A stretch of DNA of 64,000 nt from Triangularia verruculosa (lineage: Eukaryota; Ascomycota; Sordariomycetes; Sordariales; Podosporaceae). The stretch is taken from contig MU863967.1 in NCBI GenBank assembly GCA_033296885.1, positions 1 to 64,000 of the forward strand, given 5' to 3'. Under the pieces are notes generated by a model. The model did not search any database. It was given only the letters and a program-made list of their open reading frames with translations, and had not been told where the DNA came from. The translations under genes were made by a program, and so were the position numbers. Shown one piece after another: positions 21,626 through 33,187 of the stretch; within the stretch, counting starts at the first letter, position 1; each line of letters begins with the position of its first letter.

Positions 21626-22759
21626 TCACCTCCTCAAAAGCGTATGCGCATCCCAAACCAACACCCTCTCATCCCACCCCACACTCGCCACCCACCCTCC
21701 CGTCCCAAACAAGCACCAATCCACCCCCGTGCAAAACTCGGTGTGCCTATTCATCAACCCCAGCTCCTGCCCGACCCTGATCGTGTTCTCCGCCACCGGC
21801 ACCGGCATGGCAGACCCGTCGCTCCAGACCCTCACCGTCATGTCGTACCCGGCGCTGGCCAGCACGTCCCTCGCATGCGGGCTCCACTGCAGCTTTCTGA
21901 CGGCAAATTCGTGACCTAGCATCACCGCCGTCGGTCCCCCCGTCGGGTTTCGGATATCAAACGTCCGTATGGTGCGGTCGACGCCGCCGGTGGCGACGAC
22001 GGTGTCGACGTATTTATTCCAGTCGTGAGTCAGCGCCTCGCTCGGGATGCTGCCGGCGTATGTGCTGCCGTTTTGGAGCCTCGGGAGGACGGTGGATTGG
22101 GGTATGGAGGGCGGGGAGTGGATCGGGATCTGGGCGACGAGGTGGTATTTCGCGTTTACCGGGGTTCGGAGGTCAAAGAGGCGGAGGTGGGAGTCGGAGG
22201 AGACGGCGGATATGAGGGAGGGGTTGTGGGGGGAGAAGGAGGCCGAGTAGGTGCAGTTGCCGACGGGGAGGGTTTTTAGGCTTGCTGGGCGGGTGGGGGA
22301 CCACTTTTACTTTTTATGTTAGCGATTGGAAAGGGGATGGGAAAGGGGGGGGGAACAGACTATTTTGATTGTGCCGTCCCAGGAGGAGGAGAGAAAAGTG
22401 TCTTTGGTCACGGGGTTCCAGCACACGCTGAAGGTCTCTCGCTTGTGCTCGTGGAAGTTCATGATGGGGAAGTCGGGGACGTTGAGGTCGAAGAGCTTGA
22501 TGGAACCATCGCCGCATGCTACGGCGCATTGGTTCTCGTTGATTTCTGACCAGGCGAGGTCGTACTGTGCGTCGTTTGTGTCGTAGGCTTTTTCGATTGC
22601 GATGCCTTGGGGGCCGAGGGCTAGGATGAAGAGGCGGCCGTTGCCGACGATGCCGTAGTTGGAGGAGGAGGCGACGGCGAGGCGGGAGTCGTAGTAGGGG
22701 GAGTATTTGACCGAGTACGGGTTGAAACCCGGCGTGCGGGCTTCGAGGAGGGAGGCCAT
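21626..22759 (-). CDS. pex7: Peroxisomal targeting signal 2 receptor PEX7
   Basis: Two exons, 22759-22361 and 22303-21626, give 358 residues, the usual PEX7 length. The start MASLLEARTPGFNPYSVKYSPYYDSRLAVASSSNYG is split here only by family variation; its TPGFNPYSVKYSP block and GNGRLFIL are diagnostic of PEX7. WD-40 repeats fill the protein, seen as LAWSEINENQCAVACGDGSIKLFD, CWNPVTKDTFLSSSWDGTIKIW and LQWSPHARDVLASAGYDMTVRVW. PEX7 binds the N-terminal PTS2 peptide of enzymes such as thiolase and delivers them to the peroxisome with a PEX20-type co-receptor. The intron is 57 nt with a CTAAC branch. It is divergent from the alkB-like gene, 507 bp between starts. Confidence 0.95.
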
Positions 22760-23266
22760 TGTGACGAGGGAAGGGGGAGGGGTTTACTGAGCAATGGGGG
22801 GAGCAATGATTTGGCAAAGAGAAAAGGCTCGCTGTCGATTCTTAGCTTTGCGACAGTTTGGGAGAGGTACCTACGTCAGGAATTCAAAGACTCGGGGCTT
22901 GGGAGAGGTTGGATGGATGGGTGGTGGGCTGCCATGTGCCGCTGTCCGTTCGGTGGATGGTGGGGCAGCTGGGCCTCGGCTTACGGGTAGCTACCCCGGA
23001 ACCGGCCCCGCGGGGGGCTCTGCAACAGTCGCATCAATCCCTGTTTGTGAGGCGAGTGCTGTAACAGGTCCCGTGACAGCGCACCTCTTGGGCGATGGGT
23101 GCCCCACTAATGACACGTCCATCTTTCATTTACGCGTTACTGCACCCTGCGGTCTACCTGCAACAATGATTCTGGCTTGAACGCATGCGCTTGGATATTC
23201 TGTGGATGTTTGGATTTATAAGACTATTTGGCGGAATTCGACGCAAGAGGACCACAGTGAAACACC
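22760..23266. promoter_or_regulatory. Shared divergent promoter region of pex7 and the alkB-like gene
   Basis: This is 507 bp between two outward-facing start codons. No coding frame was found and no transcription-factor site was identified with confidence. Confidence 0.5.
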
Positions 23267-24901
23267 ATGGACGCCTTTGTGACGAGAAAGCAAAAGAAGC
23301 GCAAGACGAGCACGAGCGATGGCACAGCGGAGGAATCTTACGAAGAATCGACAGATATCAAGCTGGCGATCCTAGCTTCCCTACATCCAGAAGCTGAGCA
23401 AGAAATGCTCCTCGACATCCTCCTCGCCCACGATGGCGACGTCCAAGCTGCCTCTAAAATGCTCAAATCACCATCAACTCCCCGACCTGTCAAAAAGACC
23501 ACCAACAGCACAATAGCAGGCCAAACTTCCTTGCGATCTTTTACAATTGACCCATCATCCGGCGAACCATCGTCCAAAAAACCAAAACTTCTGTCGAAAA
23601 AAGGGCAGACGTTATACCTCTACGACCCGCAAGACATAAGCGAGCACACCCCCTGCTCCATTATCCACAACTTCCTCCCCGCCGAAGAAGCCAACGAGCT
23701 CCTCTCCGAGCTCCTCGAAGAGGCCAAAACTTTCCAAAAGGCATCCTTCAAGCTCTTTGACAACATCGTCTCCAGCCCCCACACCTCTGGTTTTTACGTT
23801 GGTAGTCAAAAGGAGCTACAAGAGCAAAAGGATGACTACCACTACAACGGGGGAAGGATTGTCGTATGTTCCCACCTTCATTTCCACCGGCCCCACTGCT
23901 TTCATAGTTTCTAATGGAATTTACATAGGATGTCCGCACTCTAACCCCAAAACTAGAAGCTATACGAACTCGCGTGCAAGAGACGGTTAATTCAGCAATT
24001 CAAGAGCGCATTCGTACTCACCATGGTGGTCAAAAGCCGAAATATCAACCGTCTGAGCCGTGGTGCGCGAATGCAGCTTTTGTGAATTGTTATAATGGGC
24101 CGCAGGAGAGTGTAGGATGGGTATGTTTGTGTTCTTCCCAATTCTATCCACAATTCCAGTATTCAGCCCCTGAGCGTTCCCCTGCCAACCACCACCCCTA
24201 TTCTTTTCTCTTTCCTTCTCATCACCAACCACCTCCCCCTTTTTTCTTGTACTAAACCTTTGTCAAGCATACCGACCAATTAACCTACCTCGGCCCACGC
24301 CCGACAATCGCCTCCCTCTCCCTAGGCGTAACCCGTGAATTCCGCCTCCGCCGCATCTCCTCCTTCCTCTCCTCCTCCTCATCCAATCCAGACCCTAATC
24401 TTACCGGCCAAATATCCTTGCCTCTCCCACACAACTCACTGTTGATCATGCACTCCACCACCCAGGAAGAATGGAAACACTCCGTCGCCCCAACCGCAAC
24501 CATAACCCCCCATCCTATCGCCAAAAACATCCGGATCAACATCACCTACCGCCATTACCGGTCCCAATTCCACCCAAAGTACACACCAAAATGCCACTGC
24601 GGCGTCCCCGGAGTCCTCCGAGTCGTCACAAACGATGCAAAGGCCAACGGTGAGAGGGAGAGGAAGGAGAATTGGGGGCGGTATTTCTACATGTACGTCT
24701 CCCCCTAGGTATCTTTCCGCTGGTTTCGAATGTGGAGAAAGGGGAGTTTTATGACTGATATCATTTATCTGCAATAGGTGCCACGCGGGTAACGTACCCG
24801 ACCCCTCGCGCACAAAATGCTACTGGTTTTTGTGGGGCGACTTTGACGAAGATGGGAATCCGAAGGACACGGGCCAGGCCAATCAAACCAAGCCGGGGTG
24901 A
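23267..24901 (+). CDS. CUE domain + AlkB-like 2OG-Fe(II) dioxygenase + GRF zinc finger protein
   Basis: Four exons, 23267-23863, 23929-24120, 24268-24692 and 24778-24901, give 445 residues. The N-terminal CUE domain (about residues 29-70, IKLAILASLHPEAEQEMLLDILL) binds ubiquitin. The AlkB-like dioxygenase spans about 130-360, with the iron motif HTD (264-266), a distal His (about 334, HSVAP) and the 2-oxoglutarate-binding RINITYR. A C-terminal zf-GRF finger follows (about 372-425, CHCG ... GRYFYMCHAG ... CYWFLWGDFD), a single-strand nucleic-acid binding module. The layout suggests ubiquitin-recruited repair of alkylated DNA or RNA; the substrate is not known. The stop codon falls inside the first copy of the 24.9-26.1 kb repeat array. 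Confidence 0.9.
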
Positions 24902-26130
24902 TGTCCGTTTGACAAGAAAAACCCTCGTACTTTTTTTGTTTCCCAACCGCGTCACCGCGCATACATGTAATGCGAGTGAACAAATTACAGTACGTGATGA
25001 GATCTACATGGTCAGCTGGTGTAGAATGGGTTCGATTCTAAAATTAGCTACCCGCCAATTAGACGGGCCGGGGCGACGCCCGCAATCCCTGGCTTTGTGG
25101 TACACGTACTGTACATACATTGGGGACTACACTGGATTGAGTCGACGAAGTTGATTAGCGCAACGAGGAGATGACAGCTTTAGGAAGGGCTCGTTTTTGT
25201 AAAAAACAATGTCTGGCAAATCAGAGGAGACCGGGTTGATGTCCGTCATTGATTACCTGTGTAGATTCCCCAAACCTGGAAGTCTAGAGAGGAAAAGCCA
25301 AAGGTAACAATGACATGTACCAAATTGGAAAAAAAACAGGTTTTCTTTTTTTTTTTTCCAAGGGTTCATTCAGTCATTCAATAGGTATACTCGCCAATTA
25401 AAAAGAGTTTCGGGGCCATGTCCGTAATCCCATTGCGCCTCTAGACGACACACACGCACACACAACAAAAGATGATGTTGCATCGAGTTATTAGACCCGC
25501 AGAACAGAATCTCGCGAAACAATCCAAACATAACCTGTTTTGTTTTTTAAAAAAAAGACTCGGTTCGTTTCCGCTGCCTTCCGGGGCCTATCATAAAACA
25601 CGACCGGGATGATCTCCGAAGTATCACTAACTTTCTCTCTCACAAAACCAAAACAAAAAGGGCTCTGGTAAAATAGTCCCATAAAAGTCTAGAGAGGAAG
25701 ACCCTACTTAACCCCAATTACATAACCGATGCGCAAAAATACGAGATCAAATAAACTTACTTGTCTTGTAACTTTTTTTGTTCATGAGACCTACCTACCC
25801 CTGCCAGTGAGAATAGAATAGACCGGTGAGATGTCCGTAATAAGATTGTCTTTTGTTCATGAGACCTACCCCTGCCAGTGAGAGTACCTAGACGCGGTGA
25901 GATGTCTCTATCACAACTGGCTTCTTACAAACACAGAACAAGCCATCGAGTCGGAGCCAAGGTCTGACGAATAAAAAAGACGTGCAAGAAAGAGAGCATA
26001 AACAGGTGGCCAAAAAGCACAATCGTAATAATAATGCCTGCCAAATCAAAATAAACCGGGGGGACTTCCGTACCCAAGTCCCGAAACTCCCCGGCTTCGT
26101 ATTGGAACCTGGACTACGCTCAATGAAGTA
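24870..26130. repeat. Array of about eight degenerate copies of a GC-rich motif, spacing mostly 163-219 bp
   Basis: The core is close to CCGGGGTGATGTCCGTAAT. Copies lie at 24893, 25068, 25231, 25410, 25604, 25823, 25893 and 26056. The core is often preceded by GCCAATTA or GCCAAATC. Some units share a tail: AAGTCTAGAGAGGAAGA-like at about 25279 and 25685, and GGACTACrCT-like at about 25124 and 26111. The copy at 25893 belongs to a recent duplication of about 75 bp (GTTCATGAGACCTACC at about 25779 and 25854). The DNA between cores is AT-rich, with poly-T and poly-A runs. The first copy overlaps the stop codon of the alkB-like gene; the rest fill the gap to the convergent 811-residue gene. Function unknown. 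Confidence 0.75.
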
Positions 26131-26269
26131 GAGACGCCGAAATAACAAACAATCTCAAACAATCCACCACACATACGAATCAATGATATACCACAATCGA
26201 ATTGATAATACCTCCAACTATTCCTATACCTATTCTATTGTACAACCCACCTAGTCACGTCTATCACTC

Positions 26270-28814
26270 CTACTGCCACCACCCACTCCAACCCCACCAT
26301 CCCCTCTCCTTCTTGCTCGCCTTCCTCCCCATATTATTCCCATTCCCACTCCCACTCTCAATAGTCCTCACAATAGAAGTAAACATCTTCTCCCCCGCCC
26401 CTCCTTGCCCCCCAGACGTAGATGGCCTACTCCGACCCCCCCTACTCTCTCTACTATCCCTACTCTCCCTCCCCCTTTCTCTTCCCTCCTGCGAGCTAGG
26501 CCCATCACCCCCCAGCGACCTCCTCCTCCCCAGAGATGACTGTGCCGACGACTGGTACGACCGCGATGATTGGTATGACTGTCTCTCCTTCTCAGCTCTT
26601 GAACTCGCACTGGTGGTGCTACTCCTCGGCATCTCCACCACCCCCTCCAAGTTCGTCACCGTCGGTGTCACAGGTGGCGACGCCATCCCTCCCCCACCAC
26701 TCATCTTCAGATAACTCGGTACCCTCCTCAACTTACTCAACCGATACGTTGTCCGATTCGTACTTGTCGTGGCAGGCGTCGTCATTGCCATCGACGAAGG
26801 TGTCTGATTCACTCCCCCCTCGCCAGAACCACCGTCAACAGAATTCCGCGGTGACTCCGGCCAAGATCCTATCTTGATCATTCGTGCGATATCCTCAGTT
26901 TCGCTTCTTAAATGCCTTTGCACCGCTTGTTTTTGCTGTTGTTTCTCAACCTCCGCCTGCCTCAAACTTGTCTGCCGTTTTGGTATAGGAGGTGCCATTC
27001 TGGTCGGGGGAGCAGCCGAAGTTGAGGCCTGCTGTCGAGCCTCATGCATCGTTTCCTCACTGATTGATTCCTCATGCTCATAATGCCTCCGATAATCCTC
27101 CTCCCCACTCTCCTCGGGGCTTACTAGATTAGGCGTAAACCTCCCTCCCGTCAGAATTCCAGGTGGACCTAACGAAGGCGGAGGTGATTTTCTTCCCATT
27201 GGCGGTCTAGAGCTGATGATTCTCTGCATAACTTCATTCGCGCTCTGAACCCCCCAGTGCGAAGCAATAATCTCAAAAATTGGGTTTGGCTGCGGCGCAC
27301 GGGGGCGCGGTGACCATGGCGAGGACGAATTGTGGCGTTTGATTACCGCAACAGCAGTAGTTTGAATTGACGTCTGTACATTGGCAATGCCATCATTGAA
27401 AGCATTTTTCGCAGCCATATTTCTCGTTTGCTGTTGCTGTTGTTGAGGGAACCCAGAGTGTCTGTATGTTATACGCACTTGGAGGTATTCGGTCATTGTG
27501 CTTCCAAGGTGGTGTTCGAGGTCCTCCATGAGATCGTCAGAGCTTTGATGAGCATTCCGACGGAGGCGGTGGGTGTTTGCCGGAGGGAGTAGGCGGACGT
27601 GGGCTACGACCAGGAGCCGTGATCCCGGATACAGTGTGCTTCTGTTTGTTTAAGTCAGTGCCCTGAAATCCCAAAGAGATCCCTCCAGACCTACATTGCA
27701 CACGCCTTATCATCCACCACCTCAATGATCGAACTTCTGCTTGTAGGTAGTATCTCCACCGAGACATCATACAAGCAGCCATAACGAAACAGATCTTACG
27801 CCTAGTTAGCCAAGCCCACCCAATTCCACCGTGGTCCCATTCAAACTCACCCGGCGGCGAAGGCTCATGTCCATGCTCCCCCCTCTCCGGCGCATTCGCC
27901 CTCGATATCTGCGTCGAAAGCTGCACCGCCGCCCACAAACTCACCGCCCCCTCGTCCAACGCCTTATGCTCCGGCGTCACCACAATTCTGGGCACCAACA
28001 CCAGCGGATCCGGCGCCGGCGGCCCTTCATCAGGCGAACTGGTCGGACTGTCCGGCTCCGGCGGTATCGGAGATCTCGGCGGCTCAACAATACTATCCAT
28101 CCCATTCATCCCATTCATCCCACTCGCAGCCCTAGCCAGGTGAAACAAACTCCTCGCGTTACGCAACCGGTGACCATCAAACCCCATCGGCATGGCCGGT
28201 GACGTGTCCCTCCACCCATACCCTTCCTGATCGGTACTCCCATCTAGCACCTGTCCCCGCCTTCGAAAGCTTCTCCCTGGTGGATTGAAAGGACGAGGTA
28301 ACTGCAACTGAGGGGATCGTGCCCTCTGATGACGTCCGGCGTTGCACGAGGTGGATCGTCGCTGTGATCGTGGCGGAATAGCCGGTGCAATGTTGCTTCC
28401 TACATCTATTCCGTGTAAGTGGGTTACATCATCACCATCACAGCCCAGTGGAAAAGACCCACCGCCTGGCCTCAAAGCACTTTTGAACTGGTACAACCCA
28501 TTTTGCGCCGGGGAATTCGACGACTGTCCGCTCGGGTCCCCCCTCCGTTTTGGGATACTCAGCGGTACATGGTCGCCGGGCGGTTCCGGTACGCTTTCGA
28601 AGCTCGCATCGGTAGCATTGCTCTCTATGCTGGCCCTTCTCGACGAATCACCACCATAACTCTGACTTCCCCCCGTGTACTCCCCAGACTGCTTGCGTAT
28701 GTGTAACGGCTCGGGTACTTGTCCCCAGCCTTGAAGATGGCGGTTGGTGGGCGGCTGGCGGTGCAGCTCCCTATCAGCCATGGCGACAGGCGGTTGACCA
28801 TAAACAACAGCCAT
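26270..28814 (-). CDS. Unknown 811-residue Ser/Pro-rich fungal protein
   Basis: Three exons, 28814-27851, 27794-27695 and 27641-26270, give 811 residues. Two large open frames are joined by a 100-nt middle exon, with introns of 56 and 53 nt. I do not recognise the family. The first 300 residues are Pro/Ser/Arg-rich and disordered. The only ordered part lies around the introns, residues about 295-430: PRIVVTPEHKALDEGAVSLWAAVQLS, then LFRYGCLYDVSVEILPTSRSSIIEVV, YPGSRLLVVAHVRL and a helical EDLEHHLGSTMTEYLQVRITYRHSGF. This alternates strands like a beta-sandwich domain. The C-terminal half is Ser/Gln/Arg-rich and ends in GWWGWSGWWQ. The start is the first ATG in frame. A C-terminal Trp-rich tail is unusual. 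Confidence 0.82.
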
Positions 28815-29399
28815 CACGTTACTGAAATGCGTGTATCGTAGTATTCGGTCAACGGTTTTGTCGAATCAGCTGCCTGTGTACAGCTCTCGGGTTGCGCATG
28901 TATCAAAATAAAAGCTGTGGTCGATCTCCTGGGCTACACAACCAGGAAGAACCATGTATTCCACTCGCCTTGGCCACGGGTTTGAGAAGGACTCTGAAAC
29001 AGGGCAGAGGAAAGGAAAAACCTTGGGGGTATTGAAAGTAATGATGAACAATTATCTACCGCTAAACATATGCCGCCAAAGCAATGTCGGTAGCATGTTA
29101 AACGTGTCTGTCAATGGCAAAATTCAAATGTCAAGTTCGGGAACCAAATACAAAGAAAGGAAGAGTTCTAGTTCTAGCGATTAGGTCATCCTCTCCCCCC
29201 CCCCCCCCCCAAGAACAGCAAGCACGACCAAGACTTCCAGGTTATCAGATGAATCCCCAACCGGCAGTTGATAGCGCATAGCGTTGGAATCATGTACCCG
29301 GGAAGGCACGGTCCGCCCCACCCACCGTTACTGTTCGGCTCCCGACCCGGCGCTAAACCACCAAGCCGCCGCGACAGGCATCTTCACTAGATCACACCC
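28815..29399. other. Intergenic region with poly-C tract
   Basis: This 585-bp stretch holds the promoter of the 811-residue gene and the 3' end of the AKTIP-like gene. A run of 16 C lies at 29195-29210. No coding frame is supported. Confidence 0.5.
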
Positions 29400-30633
29400 C
29401 TAAACCACCGCCCCAAGCGTCCTCAGTAAATTTTGCTTCACCCCCTCCACCTCAGCCTCATCCATTGGCAGAAAATTAATAACCTCATCCGGCCCCCCCG
29501 CAGCCCCCCCAAACAACACCCCCTCGGACAAACTCGCCGCAATCCCCTTCTTCACCCTCCTCTCCCAAACTCCCTCCCAATTCCACTCCTCCGGCCTCCT
29601 GCCGCTGCTCGTCGGCGTAGCCGGCACCTGCGACACCAAACTCCCCGAGCTAGTCCTAGCATCACCACCACCACCAACACTCCCCCTCCCATCATCACTC
29701 ACCACCGTCTCCGCCTTTTCCACCACCACCTCGTCCCCAACCCCAGCAGCCCCTTGCTCCCTCTTCTTCTGCTCCTCCCTCTCCCGCTCCCTTTGCTCCC
29801 TCTCCCTCTGACACCGCCTATGCGTCCTCCAAGCATGCCAAGCCCCCGGATTCCCCGCCGCCTCAAGCGGCACCTCATCCAGCACCCCCTCATCATCAAA
29901 CGTGCTCTTGATATATCTCAACACCTCCCACGTGCTCACCTTCTTTGCCCCCCCGCTGGCCCCCTTTTTAATTCCCGATCCCCCAACCACAAACGCTCCC
30001 CCCATCTCCTGGTGCTGCTGCTGCTCCCCGTCGTCATCAGACTTGAACCACCCCGGAAACCCATGCCCCAATCCAAACCCCCCCGGAGGCAGCCTCACCC
30101 CCCCTTTTTTTCCCGATTCCTCCCCGACATATGTCGTCAGGGGAGAAATCAACGGGTGGAAGATATCCGTGCTGAAGGTGACGAGCGGGGCGCTGTCGGG
30201 GTAATCATCTGGAAACGAGATTTGAAACCGCAGGATGGCTGTGGCGTAGGGGCCTTTTCTGACGAAGAGCACGCCAGACCAGAGGGTTGGGTAGTCCGGG
30301 GAGTGGGGGGAGGGGGGGAGGGAGACGATGATGCCCGGGGGTGGGGAGTGTTTGAGTGCGGTGCTTAACGTAGATTGTTAGTTTCTTACATCTCTAGAAA
30401 TGAGAGGGAAGGGGAGTGAGATGAAAATACAATTCAGCAACTAAATTCGCGCGCTTGATGGCTGGTAACGAAGCAAGCCGTTTCCTGGTCGTCTCCAGGT
30501 TGTGCTCTGAACCGACGACGATGGTGGGCGAGGGGGCGATGCTGAGCCCGGCACCGGTGCTGAGGTTGGGGTTGGAGTTTGCCGGGGAGAAGAAGGACGA
30601 TGACGACGATCGAGGGGAGGCCATTTTTCGCAT
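29400..30633 (-). CDS. AKTIP/FTS-like ubiquitin-conjugating enzyme variant (UEV), catalytic Cys absent
   Basis: Two exons, 30633-30431 and 30363-29400, give 388 residues. A second ATG (30624) is also possible. The E2 fold is seen from about residue 55 (IKRANLVAEFTALKHSPPPGIIVSLPPS ... LWSGVLFVRKGPYATAILRFQISFPDDYPDSAPLVTFSTDIFHPLI). Where active E2 enzymes have HPNI and the catalytic Cys, this has HPLISPLTTYVG without Cys, as in AKTIP/FTS proteins. A long charged insertion (EREQREREREEQKKREQ) precedes a C-terminal helix. FTS binds Hook and FHIP to link dynein to early endosomes in filamentous fungi; assignment to that complex is inferred. The intron is 67 nt with a CTAAC branch. Confidence 0.82.
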
Positions 30634-31885
30634 AAAATTTTGTGATACCTCACTCTATCTTCAGGTGTTTGAGTGAGCTGGGGAGTGAGGTTGATGAGTC
30701 AAGCTAAATTATGCGGTGAGTGAGCGGGCGTCGTTGTGAGCGACAACACAAAACAAACAAACTAGGTAGCCACGCCTTCGATGGACCCAATATCATAAAA
30801 ATGAATAAATCACCAGAGCGTTGTGTTTTCTAGGATCTAGGAAAAAAGTCTCAAGCAGTGCTTTGCATAAATTAGACAAAACCGCGGTTCTCATATCACC
30901 ACCGCACCGATGAGATGTCGTCGTCGTCTCCCATCAAGGTTCATAGCCGGGCCCGGGGGGTTCATGCAAATCCACTCCATCTTCCCTTCGCCCCCCCCGG
31001 CCTTGGCGCCAAGCCCAACAACCAATTCCCCCCAATTCCATTTCCCCCACCTTTCAACCCCAACAAAAAAAAATCTCACATAACTCCAGGGTTAGGGTTC
31101 CTAGTTCCACCCCCCGAACAATTTCCCCCCCCGTCATTCCCAAATATCATGAAATATCAACCCTTCTCCTTCTCCAAAAAAATCCAAAAAAGAGAGACCA
31201 CTTTATCGCCCAGCATCCTAAAATAAGCACTACCCTTGCCCAGGCTGACATTCCAAGAACCCTCAACACCAACCGCCAACAAATGTGGCCTGAGATTTCC
31301 TGAATCTAGAACCTCTCGGCATTTTCACACACGTTCATACACAGTTTAGGAGAAAAAAAAGCCCCCTTCCATTCGGACGGCGCCGCGGTGTGCCATGCTT
31401 TTGGGGACAAATAGACGGGAAGTGGGAGAACACTGCATATCAGCTAAAAATTCAAAAATAACAAAAAAACAAACCCCCGTCCCTTTAGGGCCTTGGCCTC
31501 TATGGAACTCTGCCGTGTGCTGTGCTTGTACATGATGAAAAAAAACAAACTGAAACAACACAAAAAGTCCCTTCAACGAACTTTTATTGGATGCCAAAAA
31601 AAAGCCCTCCTTCTGATCATCCCGTCCTTCCCCGGTCTCTGCCCTATGAGGTCTTTATCCAACCCCATCTGACTTCCCTTCTCAGCCGCCTGCAGCACCG
31701 ATCAAGCCTTAGCATCACCAAAGCAGCTTGACCGGTGTCTCTCTTCCTCCCGCTGCTCTTCCTCTATTCGTCGCCCTTGAGCCCCCGGTAACCCCCTGTA
31801 GCCGTCCGCTTGCCCCAAAGGCGCAAAAGGACCCGCGGCAACCGGCCCGCTAGATTCCTGTCCCAGCCTACGAACCCCCACGCTT
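30634..31885. other. Intergenic region between AKTIP-like and CCDC124-like genes
   Basis: This is 1252 bp with many C and A runs on the plus strand. Short open frames on both strands have no coding character. No repeat or RNA gene is seen. Confidence 0.5.
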
Positions 31886-33187
31886 TTACTTGCCCAGTCT
31901 GGCCTCAATCTTCCTCCTCTCCTCCGCCTTCAACTCGGCCAGCTCCTCCTTGGTGGCATCGTACCTCGCGCTCACCTGATTGAACGGGTTTTCCGGGCTC
32001 TTCTCAAACTCCTTCTTGATCTTCTCCTTCTTTTGATTCAACCTCAAACCTTGGCCCGTTCCATCGTCCTCCATCTCTGCCAGCCTTCTCACTTCGAACG
32101 CTGTGTAAGCCGCCTTGAATCTCCGCTCTGGGTGGCGATCGATCTTGTCTTGCGTCGCCGGGCCAGCCAGGCTCAACGCGTCGAGGGCATTGTCAATACC
32201 AGATGCATTGAGCGCCGAGAGGCCACCAGATGGATCGTCCAGTTGAGAAAGGTCCAGACCACGAGACTTCTTAACGGCGGTTTTGGCGTTCTTAGGCTGG
32301 GAACGGCCAGGGGTGTTCTTCTCCTCTTCGGCGAGCAGGGCCTCGCGCTCGGCCTTTTTACGGGCGAGCTCGGCTTTCTTTTGGGCTTCACTTTCTCTGT
32401 AAGAGGAATCATGTCAGCATTCTAGAATTGTGATGTGTATCTGTCATCATTGCTTCTGTCTCGTGTTGTGTCTAGGTGTGCTTGATTTCGAAAAGTCCCT
32501 GCCAAGTATTTGCAACCAAGCTTCACCCAACTTCGGTAGTTGGCTGATCCTCCCATGTGGTGTGGGAGTTTGCCCTCCCCCCTCCCCCCATGGAAATAAA
32601 CTGGCGACCGAGCTTAGGGATGGGGGAAGGGGGGCGAAGGAAAGGCTTGTGTGGTGTGCCGAGTGTGGTGTGCTTTGACCCCGCCATAGGTCGTGGCACA
32701 CCTACAACACCCATATGGGCAGACTACCAGCCAGCTCTCTCCCTCTCTCCTCAACAACCCGGTTGCTCACGGTAGCTGTCGTACAGACTATACGCACTGA
32801 TACCACCCTCGAGATCCTTCTCTCCTTCGTGCAGTGGTAATCTTTGCCTCAGCTAGACAAGACTCCAACCAACTACCGTCCGTTGGTATTTCCGGCGGCT
32901 GCCCGCATATCGGAATCGGAAGAGAAGGAAGAAACAGGGCGGAGGGGACTGGGGGCTGCACTTTTGGCCAGGAGCTCTGCCGGAGGATTGTGATAGTAGG
33001 AGGAGAATCAAACTCACTTCTTCGCACTGCTCTTCGTTCCCTTCTCCCACTTGGCCGCCTCGGCGGCATCCTCCTTCGCCTGAGACTCAGCGGCCTTCTT
33101 CGCCGCACTCTCGGCCTTTCTCGCCTGGCCCTGGGCCTTCTTGCTGCCCTCGGCGGCGTCTCCCTTGCCCTTCTTGCCACCTGCCAT
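31886..33187 (-). CDS. CCDC124/Lso2-like ribosome-associated protein (DUF1014)
   Basis: Two exons, 33187-33018 and 32396-31886, give 226 residues. The protein is highly charged and mostly helical. Its start MAGGKKGKGDAAEGSKKAQ is followed by Ala/Lys-rich coiled coil. The conserved C-terminal DUF1014/CCDC124 core contains GLDLSQL, GIDNALDAL, RHPERRFKAAYTAFEVRRL and NPFNQVSARYDATKEE. CCDC124 and yeast Lso2 sit in the ribosomal mRNA channel and A-site region of idle 80S ribosomes and help restart translation; this role is inferred. The single intron is 621 nt, about ten times the local norm, with a canonical GTGAGT donor and TTACAG acceptor. Confidence 0.9.

Noticed and set aside
25025..25045. 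tRNA T-loop-like GGTTCGATTC
   Set aside because: The flanking bases do not pair into a T-stem and no A-box, anticodon arm or acceptor stem is present. The similar match near 34972 also fails.
24870..26130. Reading the repeat array as a repeated peptide (RGDVRN or TDIxPV)
   Set aside because: No continuous frame links the units, several copies contain stops, and substitutions are not concentrated at third positions.
32410..32455. C/D snoRNA-like boxes (ATGATGA and CTGA) on the minus strand in the CCDC124-like intron
   Set aside because: The boxes are only 26 nt apart, without a terminal stem or C'/D' boxes. A real C/D snoRNA needs roughly 60-100 nt.
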